From NCBI GenBank assembly GCA_023245695.1, contig JAHFJT010000050.1, positions 1-6,957 of the forward strand: DNA of 6,957 nucleotides, written 5' to 3'. Every line of letters starts with the position of its first letter. Position 1 is the stretch's first letter. This document shows, piece by piece, positions 1 through 6,150 of the stretch. The position numbers were made by a program, and so were the translations under genes. The stretch comes from Candidatus Peregrinibacteria bacterium (GTDB taxonomy: Bacteria; Patescibacteriota; Gracilibacteria; UBA1369; UBA12463). A model generated the notes under the pieces. The model did not search any database, was not told the origin of the DNA, and was given only the letters and a program-made list of their open reading frames with translations.

Positions 1-1
1 C

Positions 2-559
2 GATATTTTGTATCGAGATAGCTTCGAACAGTTCGCAGACAAGATGCGAACCGGATACATCGATATGTGGCTTACCAAGCCAGCAAGTAGCCGTATGCTT
101 ATGTTTATGTCGAGCATGCGATTCGACTATCTTACGGCGATCGGAGTAACGATCGCCCTTTTCATCTACGCCTTTCAATCGATGGGAACATCGCCAAATA
201 TGGGACTCTTAGCTGCCGGGGTCATACTCAGTCTGCTTGCACATATGATATTTTTCTCAGTGCTTTCGATCCTCGCGACGATGAGCTTCTGGCTCGAAAA
301 AAACGACACACTCAACATGCTCGCCTGGCAGCTCACACAGGTAGGACGCTACCCACGAGCCATTTATACGACCTGGGCCCGCGTTATCTTCACCTATATA
401 CTTCCGCTGGGACTCATTGCCAATCTTCCTGCCGAAGTCACGCTCCACCTCGCTGATATAAAAACGATAGCTGCATTTCTCCTCATTACCTTAACGCTGT
501 ACATAGCAAGCTTCCTCTTCTGGAAAAAGGGACTCACTCGATACTCATCAGCAGGATAG
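2..559 (+). CDS. ABC-2 type transporter permease, COG3694-like (5' partial)
   Basis: Integral membrane subunit of an ABC-2 type transporter, cut by the left window edge. The frame is open from base 2, so the TTG at 8 is probably internal. Numbered from that TTG, a cytosolic stretch at residues 15-30 carries GYID.WLTKPASS, the family-type (I/L)D..LTKP motif. Hydrophobic segments follow near 39-58, 65-96, 124-142 and 150-171, and the protein ends in FWKKGLTRYSSAG. The permease at 1392-2186 shares the LTKP motif, the middle-region pattern (SFWLEKNDTLN versus LFWVNRIDALH) and the ending (WKIGLRRYQSTG). Matching the two Asp residues of this motif (19 here, 100 there) suggests about 80 residues are missing upstream. 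The next permease starts 15 bases downstream. The transported substrate cannot be read from the sequence. Membership of the ABC-2 class is well supported; the subfamily assignment is from memory of the pattern. Confidence 0.86.
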   Translation, partial: DILYRDSFEQFADKMRTGYIDMWLTKPASSRMLMFMSSMRFDYLTAIGVTIALFIYAFQSMGTSPNMGLLAAGVILSLLAHMIFFSVLSILATMSFWLEKNDTLNMLAWQLTQVGRYPRAIYTTWARVIFTYILPLGLIANLPAEVTLHLADIKTIAAFLLITLTLYIASFLFWKKGLTRYSSAG

Positions 560-574
560 GCGTCATAGCAACTC

Positions 575-1369
575 ATGAACATCTTCAGATCATACATAAA
601 AATTGGCGTACTGGACGCACTTGAGATGCGCTTTCAGCTTCTCTACTGGCTATATGTAAATATGGCTCCGATTCTACTGATGACGTTTCTCTGGTCCCAG
701 GTTTACGCACATAAGCCGATCATCGGTGGATTTTCACTCAATATGATGGTGACCTACTATCTTCTTACGCGGCTTATTAATCGTATTATTTCGACGTACA
801 GCGAAGAACGGATTGCGAAGGACATCAAAGACGGACAGCTCAACCAGCATATTACGCGACCAATGAACTACATCACCTACAAATTCGGTGAGCGTCTCGG
901 AATACGAGCCGTAAACCTCATCATTGTAATCCCGATCTACGTCATACTCGCGATCATTCTCAGGAAATACATGATCATCGAACTCGATGCAATCACGACA
1001 CTCTACTTGAGCGTGAACTTTTTTTTATCTCTCATCTCGTACTTTTTCCTCGCATGCATCATCGGGATGATGGCTTTTTTCATGCTTGAGACACACGCGC
1101 TCAATGGGCTCAAGGATCAGCTTATTAGTATTATATCCGGCTATATGTTTCCACTCAGCTTTCTTCCAGAATCAGTGCAGAGTGTATTCGCCTATCTCCC
1201 CTTCTCCTACTACTACAACTTCCCTCTTCAGATCTACTTTCACAAAATCTCTCCATCACAAATTTATCAGGGACTCGGGGTACAGCTCATTTGGATAACA
1301 ATATTCTACGGAATTACTCTCGCAATCTGGCGATATGGTACCAAAGACTACGAAGGAACCGGCATCTAA
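575..1369 (+). CDS. ABC-2 type transporter permease, COG4587-like
   Basis: Second membrane subunit of the transporter, 264 residues, a usual length for this class. It has about six hydrophobic segments, roughly at residues 24-43, 53-70, 110-130, 138-170, 180-210 and 233-252. A polar loop at about 76-108 contains KDIKDGQLNQHITRP, which matches the (G.L...(I/L)T(R/K)P) loop of the flanking permeases. The stretch SGYMFPLSFLPE (188-199) followed by LPFSYYYNFP (208-217) is typical of the COG4587 partner subunit. The C-terminus WRYGTKDYEGTG is a variant of the WK.GL.RY.S.G ending of its neighbours. ATG 575 follows the upstream stop by 15 bases and has no convincing Shine-Dalgarno sequence. It presumably pairs with one or both neighbouring permeases and the ATPase at 2198-3190. 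Export is the usual direction for ABC-2 systems, but the substrate is unknown. Confidence 0.88.
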   Translation: MNIFRSYIKIGVLDALEMRFQLLYWLYVNMAPILLMTFLWSQVYAHKPIIGGFSLNMMVTYYLLTRLINRIISTYSEERIAKDIKDGQLNQHITRPMNYITYKFGERLGIRAVNLIIVIPIYVILAIILRKYMIIELDAITTLYLSVNFFLSLISYFFLACIIGMMAFFMLETHALNGLKDQLISIISGYMFPLSFLPESVQSVFAYLPFSYYYNFPLQIYFHKISPSQIYQGLGVQLIWITIFYGITLAIWRYGTKDYEGTGI

Positions 1370-1391
1370 ATTCTCTCTGTAATACTCCAAA

Positions 1392-2186
1392 ATGACGACA
1401 TTTATCCGATACATCAAGCTCTACACCCACTTCGTAAAAAACTGCGTCATTCGCGAGCTACTTTTCCGAACCCACTTCGCACTCTCATTTATCTCTCGTC
1501 TCATCCTCTTTCTGCTCTTCATTCTTTTCTACCAGGTAATCTATCGCAACATCCTGACGCTAGGCAACTGGAGCTACAACGAAGGGCTTCTCTACCTGAG
1601 TGTCTTCTTCCTTATAGACACCATCGGGTTCATGTTTTTTATCAAAAACTTCTCCACTTTCCCGGAGTACATTTCGGAAGGCAAACTCGACGTCATTCTC
1701 ACAAAACCGGTCGATAGCCAGTTTTTCGTATCCCTGCGGTATTTTTCACTCATATCATTCTTCTCCATTTTTCCACCACTCGTACTCTTCGTCCGACAAC
1801 TTCTCATCTTGCACATCTCATTTTCACTTTGGAACACCCTCGCATTTCTCATATTTTTTATCGCAGCACTCACGATCTACTACTCACTGTGGTTTCTCAG
1901 TAACCTCATCCTCTTCTGGGTCAATCGCATCGACGCGCTTCATGAGTTTTTCGTCACACTCTGGAGATTCATGCAATTTCCGCCAGATATTTTCCAAAAC
2001 GTCATTCGACTTTTTTTTATCGGGGTCGTACCAATTCTCTTCACCGTCGCCGTTCCTACCCAGGCGCTCGAGAATATTTTCGATAGTAAAGCCATTCTTG
2101 GCCTTGCTTTAGCCTCGATTTTTACCTTGTTAATCAGTAGAATAGTATGGAAAATAGGCCTACGTCGTTACCAGAGTACCGGATAA
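1392..2186 (+). CDS. ABC-2 type transporter permease, COG3694-like
   Basis: Third membrane subunit, 264 residues. An amphipathic N-terminal stretch (residues 5-26) leads into hydrophobic segments near 28-50, 64-84, 113-135, 147-176, 204-222 and 233-252. The loop EGKLDVILTKPVDSQFF (96-112) and the C-terminal WKIGLRRYQSTG match the partial permease at the left edge, so the two look like paralogues of one subfamily. The middle gene represents the partner subfamily. ATG 1392 lies 22 bases after the upstream stop, with a pyrimidine-rich leader and no Shine-Dalgarno sequence. The ATPase gene begins 11 bases after its TAA stop. Coding for the phenylalanine-rich membrane segments creates an eight-T run at 2011-2018. 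Three permeases with one ATPase is more than the two expected, so this gene may be a duplicate or an alternative partner. Confidence 0.88.
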   Translation: MTTFIRYIKLYTHFVKNCVIRELLFRTHFALSFISRLILFLLFILFYQVIYRNILTLGNWSYNEGLLYLSVFFLIDTIGFMFFIKNFSTFPEYISEGKLDVILTKPVDSQFFVSLRYFSLISFFSIFPPLVLFVRQLLILHISFSLWNTLAFLIFFIAALTIYYSLWFLSNLILFWVNRIDALHEFFVTLWRFMQFPPDIFQNVIRLFFIGVVPILFTVAVPTQALENIFDSKAILGLALASIFTLLISRIVWKIGLRRYQSTG

Positions 2187-2197
2187 CCGAATCAACC

Positions 2198-3190
2198 ATG
2201 ACACCAAGTATTGAAGTCAAACAGCTCATCAAAAAATACTCTTTCTACAAAAAAGAGCCGGGTCTCATCGGCTCCATCAAAAGCCTCTTTCGTCGAGAAA
2301 AACTCTACGTAGAGGCTGTTAAAGGCATCAACTTCAGCATCCAGCCAGGTGAGTTTGTGGGATTTGTCGGACCAAACGGTGCAGGAAAAACCACGACACT
2401 GAAGATGCTTTCGGGCATCTTGTATCCTACAGGTGGTGATGTACAGGTACTCGGATACAAGCCATTTGAGCGAAAGGCCGAGTTCCAGAAACGGTTCGCG
2501 CTCGTGATGGGTCAGAAAAATCAGCTCTGGTGGGACCTTCCGGCGATGGAAAGCTTTCTTCTGAATAAAGCGATCTACGAAATTCCAGACGAACTCTTCA
2601 ACAAAAATCTCAAAGAACTTTCTGAGCTTCTCGACATCAAAGATATTCTCGATGTGCAAGTTCGCAAGCTTTCCCTGGGTCAGCGTATGAAATGCGAACT
2701 CGTCGCGGCGCTTCTCCACAGCCCAAAAGTTCTCTTTCTCGACGAACCAACCATTGGTCTCGACGTCGTATCACAAAACGCAATCCGAGAATTTCTCAAA
2801 ACCTACAATAAAGAACAGGGCGCGACGATCATTCTCACCTCCCACTACATGCAGGACATTCGACGACTCTGCGACCGAGTGATTATTATCGATCACGGCG
2901 CGCTTCTCTACGACGGCACCTACGACGCACTCCATACACAATACTCTGAGTCAAAAATTCTCGAGTTCACGCTTGTACATAAAGTGGATGTGAAAGAAAT
3001 CGAGGCCTTCGGAAAAATCTTGGATATAAAAGATCGCACCTACTCGATTCGAATTCCGCGCGAAAAAACCGCAGAGATCACCGGAAAAATCCTAGAGACG
3101 TTCAGCGTCGATGACATCGTCATCCACGAACGAGACATCGAAGAGATCATCGAAGAAATTTTTACTGACAGACGAGTGAAACGAGTCTAG
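2198..3190 (+). CDS. ABC transporter ATP-binding protein, COG4586-like
   Basis: Cytosolic ATPase that powers the permeases encoded just upstream, 330 residues from ATG 2198. An in-frame ATG at 2147 would overlap the preceding permease by 40 bases and add 17 residues unlike the family, so 2198 is preferred. Visible motifs are Walker A GPNGAGKT (58-65), Q-loop Gln106 in MGQKNQLWWDLP, signature LSLGQ (158-162), Walker B VLFLDEP with D182 and E183, D-loop GLD (187-189) and H-loop His216. All key residues are present, so it should be active. The extra segment between the first beta strand and Walker A (about 16-40, with KKEPGL and LFRREK), together with WWDLP and LSLGQRMK, is characteristic of COG4586. 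After residue 250 an accessory domain ends in an acidic EEIIEEIF stretch. The substrate of this family is not established to my knowledge. tgt starts 20 bases downstream with no visible terminator between them. Confidence 0.94.
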   Translation: MTPSIEVKQLIKKYSFYKKEPGLIGSIKSLFRREKLYVEAVKGINFSIQPGEFVGFVGPNGAGKTTTLKMLSGILYPTGGDVQVLGYKPFERKAEFQKRFALVMGQKNQLWWDLPAMESFLLNKAIYEIPDELFNKNLKELSELLDIKDILDVQVRKLSLGQRMKCELVAALLHSPKVLFLDEPTIGLDVVSQNAIREFLKTYNKEQGATIILTSHYMQDIRRLCDRVIIIDHGALLYDGTYDALHTQYSESKILEFTLVHKVDVKEIEAFGKILDIKDRTYSIRIPREKTAEITGKILETFSVDDIVIHERDIEEIIEEIFTDRRVKRV

Positions 3191-3210
3191 TTCCCGAACC
3201 CATCCCCCTT

Positions 3211-4404
3211 ATGTTTCAAATTCTCAACAAACAACCAGACTCCGGCGCACGAACCGGTATACTCACAACTCCACACGGCACAATCAAAACGCCTGTCTTT
3301 ATGCCTGTGGGAACCAACGGCACGGTGAAAGGCGTGAAGCCCGAGGAGCTCGTAGAAATGGGTGCAGAGATTATTCTCGGAAACACCTATCACCTCCATC
3401 TTCGACCTGGTGAACAACTCATCAAAGAAAAAGGCGGACTTCAAAAATGGACAAACTGGAAACGCCCAATGCTTACCGACTCCGGAGGATTTCAGGTCTT
3501 CTCACTTGGCGCAGAAAAAGACTTCACGCCGTCCGAGGTAGGCAAAAAAATTGGTGTAAAAATTACCGAAGAAGGTGTTGAGTTCCGCTCGCACCACGAT
3601 GGAAGCAAACACTTCCTATCCCCGAAACTCGCGATGCAGATTCAGGCCGATCTCGGAGCGGACATTATCATGGCATTCGACGAGTGCGCGCCAGGAACCT
3701 CCGACAAAACCTATGCACGACAGGCCATGGATCGCACGCACGCCTGGGCCATCGAGTGCAAACTCGCGCACGAAAAGATTCAAAAAGAACGGCCAGCGGA
3801 CGCTCAGCAGATGCTCTTCCCGATCGCTCAAGGAGTCGTGTACGACAATCTCCGCATCGAGTCTGCGAAGTTCATGGGCGAGCTCGATCTTCCGGGTGTC
3901 GCCATTGGTGGACTCTCCGTCGGAGAATCCAAAGAGCAGATGTACCACACGCTGGATATTCTCCAGCCCCACCTTCCCGAGAACAAACCACACTACCTCA
4001 TGGGAGTCGGCACGCCTGAAGATATTCTCGAAGCCGTCGATCGCGGCATCGACATGTTCGACTGCGTACTTCCAACCCGTCTCGCGCGCCATGGCACCTT
4101 TTGGACACACGAAGGTCGCTTCCACATCAAGCAATCAGGATTCAAAACTTCGTCGCTGCCACTCGATACCACCTGCACGTGCTACACCTGCCGCAACTAC
4201 AGCATGAGCTACCTCCGACACATTTTCACGGAAGGCGAAATTCTCGGCATGTCTCTCCTCTCTATTCACAATCTTCATTTCTTGCTAGACTTAACCGGGA
4301 AGATACGAGCACACATCAACACCGGAACCTTCACCACATTCAAAAACGACTTCCTCCGGAACTTCAAAATTCCCAACGGAAAAAATCATAACCCAGACGC
4401 ATGA
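3211..4404 (+). CDS. tgt: tRNA-guanine(34) transglycosylase
   Basis: Exchanges guanine at the wobble position of GUN-anticodon tRNAs for the queuine precursor preQ1 (bacterial type), a cytosolic step of queuosine modification. The protein has 397 residues (E. coli Tgt about 375). Visible motifs are FMPVGT (30-35), LTDSGGFQVFSL (88-99) with catalytic Asp90, MAFDEC (154-159) with base-binding Asp157, GGLSVGES (233-240), and DMFDCVLPTR (281-290) with the likely nucleophile Asp284. The zinc site is complete: Cys322, Cys324, Cys327 and His353. The loop after PTR reads LARHG where many enzymes have NARNG. Usual partners queA and yajC are absent nearby; ruvA follows with an ATGA overlap, which suggests translational coupling. 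ATG 3211 has a C-rich leader with no Shine-Dalgarno sequence, but the N-terminus FQILNKQPDSGARTGILTT fits the family, so the start is probably right. The TGA stop shows UGA is not read as an amino acid here. Confidence 0.97.
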   Translation: MFQILNKQPDSGARTGILTTPHGTIKTPVFMPVGTNGTVKGVKPEELVEMGAEIILGNTYHLHLRPGEQLIKEKGGLQKWTNWKRPMLTDSGGFQVFSLGAEKDFTPSEVGKKIGVKITEEGVEFRSHHDGSKHFLSPKLAMQIQADLGADIIMAFDECAPGTSDKTYARQAMDRTHAWAIECKLAHEKIQKERPADAQQMLFPIAQGVVYDNLRIESAKFMGELDLPGVAIGGLSVGESKEQMYHTLDILQPHLPENKPHYLMGVGTPEDILEAVDRGIDMFDCVLPTRLARHGTFWTHEGRFHIKQSGFKTSSLPLDTTCTCYTCRNYSMSYLRHIFTEGEILGMSLLSIHNLHFLLDLTGKIRAHINTGTFTTFKNDFLRNFKIPNGKNHNPDA

Positions 4405-4979
4405 TCGCCTATCTCAACGGAACCCTTCAGAAAAAACTCGAGAAAAAAATCATCCTCAACGTGAACAACGTGGGCTACCTCGTGACCGTTCCTTCAACCA
4501 TGCTTTTCACCCTGGAAGAAGGCCAAAGTCTCGAACTTTACATTCACACGAGCGTTCGCGAAGACGATATTAGTCTCTATGGCTTACCATCTGCTGACTC
4601 TATCAAGTTCTTCTACCAACTCATCTCCGTCCAAGGCATTGGCCCAAAAATGGCGACAGACATGATGTCTCTCCCCTCCGACAACATCAAAAATGCCATC
4701 ATCACCGGCGACACCGGAACCCTCACCAGCATCCCAGGTGTTGGCAAAAAAATCGCTGAACGTCTCGTCACCGAGCTCAAAGATAAGATCGAAATGATCA
4801 GTACGGGCAGCTTCCCTCAGCACGCAAAAGGCTCGCTCAAACGTGAAAATGAAGAAGCGATTGATGCGCTTATTTCTCTAGGATATCAGCGCCATGAGAT
4901 CGTCCGTCGCTTGAAAGAAATGCCAGAAAAAATCCAGAAGCCAGAAGATATTGTTCGATATTTTTTACAGAGCGCATAA
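4401..4979 (+). CDS. ruvA: Holliday junction branch migration protein RuvA
   Basis: RuvA binds four-way DNA junctions as a tetramer and loads the RuvB motor for branch migration in recombinational repair. It has 192 residues, close to the usual 190-205. Domain I (about 1-62) starts MIAYLNGTL and contains the acidic-pin residues Glu54 and Asp55 in VREDD. Domain II has two helix-hairpin-helix motifs, VQGIGPK (77-83) and IPGVGKK (111-117), which contact the DNA backbone. A linker of about 20 residues (130-150) leads to domain III (150-192, with ALISLGY), the RuvB-binding part. The ATG overlaps the tgt stop in ATGA, so translation probably depends on ribosomes finishing tgt. In many bacteria ruvA precedes ruvB in a cluster that may include queA and tgt. 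Here ruvB and ruvC do not follow and must lie elsewhere if present. All domains look intact. Confidence 0.97.
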   Translation: MIAYLNGTLQKKLEKKIILNVNNVGYLVTVPSTMLFTLEEGQSLELYIHTSVREDDISLYGLPSADSIKFFYQLISVQGIGPKMATDMMSLPSDNIKNAIITGDTGTLTSIPGVGKKIAERLVTELKDKIEMISTGSFPQHAKGSLKRENEEAIDALISLGYQRHEIVRRLKEMPEKIQKPEDIVRYFLQSA

Positions 4980-4988
4980 ACCACCACC

Positions 4989-6074
4989 ATGCACCGCATC
5001 AAAAAACTCACCCCCCTTTTCAAGCAGGAAAAAGTCGACGCGATCCTGATCGAGAATCTGTACAATATTCGCTATCTCACTGACTTCACCGGAACAACGG
5101 CGTTTGTCATCATCACGCCAAAAAAGAACTTTTTTTTCACGGACTTCCGATACAAAGGCTACGTCGAAGAAAATCTTCCACCACACTTTGCCTACGTCGA
5201 TACCTCCGTGTTGAGAGGAACGGGATTCGCCGATTTTCTCAAAGATCAGAAGATTAAGAAGCTCGGATTTGAAACAGAATATGTCAAAGTAAACCAGTAT
5301 ATTCACTGGAGCAAGAAGCTCAAAAACGTCTCACTCAAGCCAATAAGCGGAATCGACTCAACACTCCGTATAGCAAAGTCTGAAGAAGAAATTGCCGGTA
5401 TCGCAACTGCACAACGCTTCGCGGAAGACGCGCTGAAACGTATCGTAAAAAATCTCAAACCAGGAAAAACAGAGCGACAGATTTCGGATGAGATCGAACT
5501 CGCCGCATTTAATTACTCAAAAGAAAACGAGACACGAATTTCATTCAAACCGATTATTGGATTCGGTCCAAACAGCGCGATCCCCCATCACCAGAATACA
5601 AACAAGAAATTTAAAAAAGGCGATGTTGTTCTTATCGACATGGGCTTCATGCACGCCGGCTACTGCTCAGACATGACCCGAACCTTCTTCACCAAAACAC
5701 CATCAGACTTCGAGGCGACCATTTACAACAAAGTACTCGAAGCCCAGGAGGCCGCTATCAAGCATATGAAAATCGGCAGCACCGGCGGTGATTGCGACAA
5801 GATCGGACGAGACATCATTACGCAAGCAGGCTACGCAGGGCACTTCGGTCACTCGCTCGGCCATGGCATTGGACTTGAAGTTCACGAGGCTCCTGGCGTC
5901 GGACCGGGATCCAAAGACAAACTCGTCGAAAATTGCGTCATCACTTCTGAGCCTGGCATCTACCTCGCAGGACAATTCGGCGTCCGCATCGAAGACATGA
6001 TCCACGTCACGAAAAAAGGGCCAGTCAATCTCGCGAAGTATCCAAAGAAGCTTCAGGACATTATAGCGAAGTAG
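4989..6074 (+). CDS. M24 family Xaa-Pro peptidase (aminopeptidase P or prolidase type)
   Basis: Cytosolic dinuclear metallopeptidase that probably cleaves bonds next to proline at the N-terminus of peptides. It has 361 residues, the length of short bacterial PepQ/YqhT-type enzymes. An N-terminal creatinase-like domain (about 1-125, with NIRYLTDFTG at 26-35) precedes the pita-bread catalytic domain (about 135-361). All five metal ligands are visible: Asp217 (VLIDMG), Asp228 (SDMTRTF), His292 (GHGIG), Glu321 (SEPGIYL) and Glu335 (RIED). The catalytic histidines His200 (IPHH) and His299 (VHE) are also present. The start at 4989 is 9 bases after the ruvA stop and has no Shine-Dalgarno sequence; the close spacing suggests cotranscription with tgt and ruvA. 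No signal peptide is seen. Sequence alone does not separate aminopeptidase (PepP) from dipeptidase (PepQ), so no symbol is given. I see no terminator hairpin after its TAG stop. Confidence 0.95.
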   Translation: MHRIKKLTPLFKQEKVDAILIENLYNIRYLTDFTGTTAFVIITPKKNFFFTDFRYKGYVEENLPPHFAYVDTSVLRGTGFADFLKDQKIKKLGFETEYVKVNQYIHWSKKLKNVSLKPISGIDSTLRIAKSEEEIAGIATAQRFAEDALKRIVKNLKPGKTERQISDEIELAAFNYSKENETRISFKPIIGFGPNSAIPHHQNTNKKFKKGDVVLIDMGFMHAGYCSDMTRTFFTKTPSDFEATIYNKVLEAQEAAIKHMKIGSTGGDCDKIGRDIITQAGYAGHFGHSLGHGIGLEVHEAPGVGPGSKDKLVENCVITSEPGIYLAGQFGVRIEDMIHVTKKGPVNLAKYPKKLQDIIAK

Positions 6075-6100
6075 AGAAAAAGATAACGGCAAAGCAAGTG

Positions 6101-6129
6101 TTGACAATAGATAGAATTATCCGTAAGGT
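6101..6129 (+). promoter_or_regulatory. Probable sigma70-type promoter
   Basis: A perfect -35 box TTGACA (6101-6106) is followed after 17 bases by TAAGGT (6124-6129). This keeps the three most conserved -10 positions (first T, A and final T) but matches only three of six overall. It lies in the only sizeable gap of the window (6075-6150). Initiation would be expected near 6136, giving a leader of about 15 bases before ATG 6151. It would drive the unknown gene and probably purQ, starting a transcription unit separate from the one ending with the peptidase gene. The -35 and spacing are strong and the -10 is weak. Confidence 0.6.
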
Positions 6130-6150
6130 ATGTGACCAATAAGCCACTTT

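Noticed and set aside
8..10. TTG as the start of the first permease
   Set aside because: The frame is open to the window edge and the protein lacks about 80 N-terminal residues compared with the paralogue at 1392-2186, so the gene begins outside the window.
2011..2018. Eight-T runs as intrinsic terminators
   Set aside because: They are inside conserved coding frames and no GC-rich hairpin precedes them.
2147..2197. Upstream in-frame ATG for the ABC ATPase
   Set aside because: It would overlap the preceding permease by 40 bases and add 17 residues that merely mirror the permease end; the family-like N-terminus begins at ATG 2198.
2192..2719. Minus-strand frame of 175 codons opposite the ATPase
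   Set aside because: It lies entirely opposite a well-conserved gene and its translation shows no family motif; it reflects the codon pattern of the real gene.
3575..4207. Long plus- and minus-strand frames within tgt
   Set aside because: Both overlap highly conserved Tgt catalytic regions and encode compositionally biased, motif-free sequences.
4402..4404. UGA recoded as an amino acid (code 25, as in some CPR groups)
   Set aside because: tgt ends at this TGA with a typical length, further TGAs follow soon in the same frame, and no recognised gene contains an internal TGA.
6112..6117. TAGAAT as the -10 box of the promoter
   Set aside because: It matches the -10 consensus better, but only 5 bases separate it from TTGACA; TAAGGT at a 17-base spacing is the workable pair.
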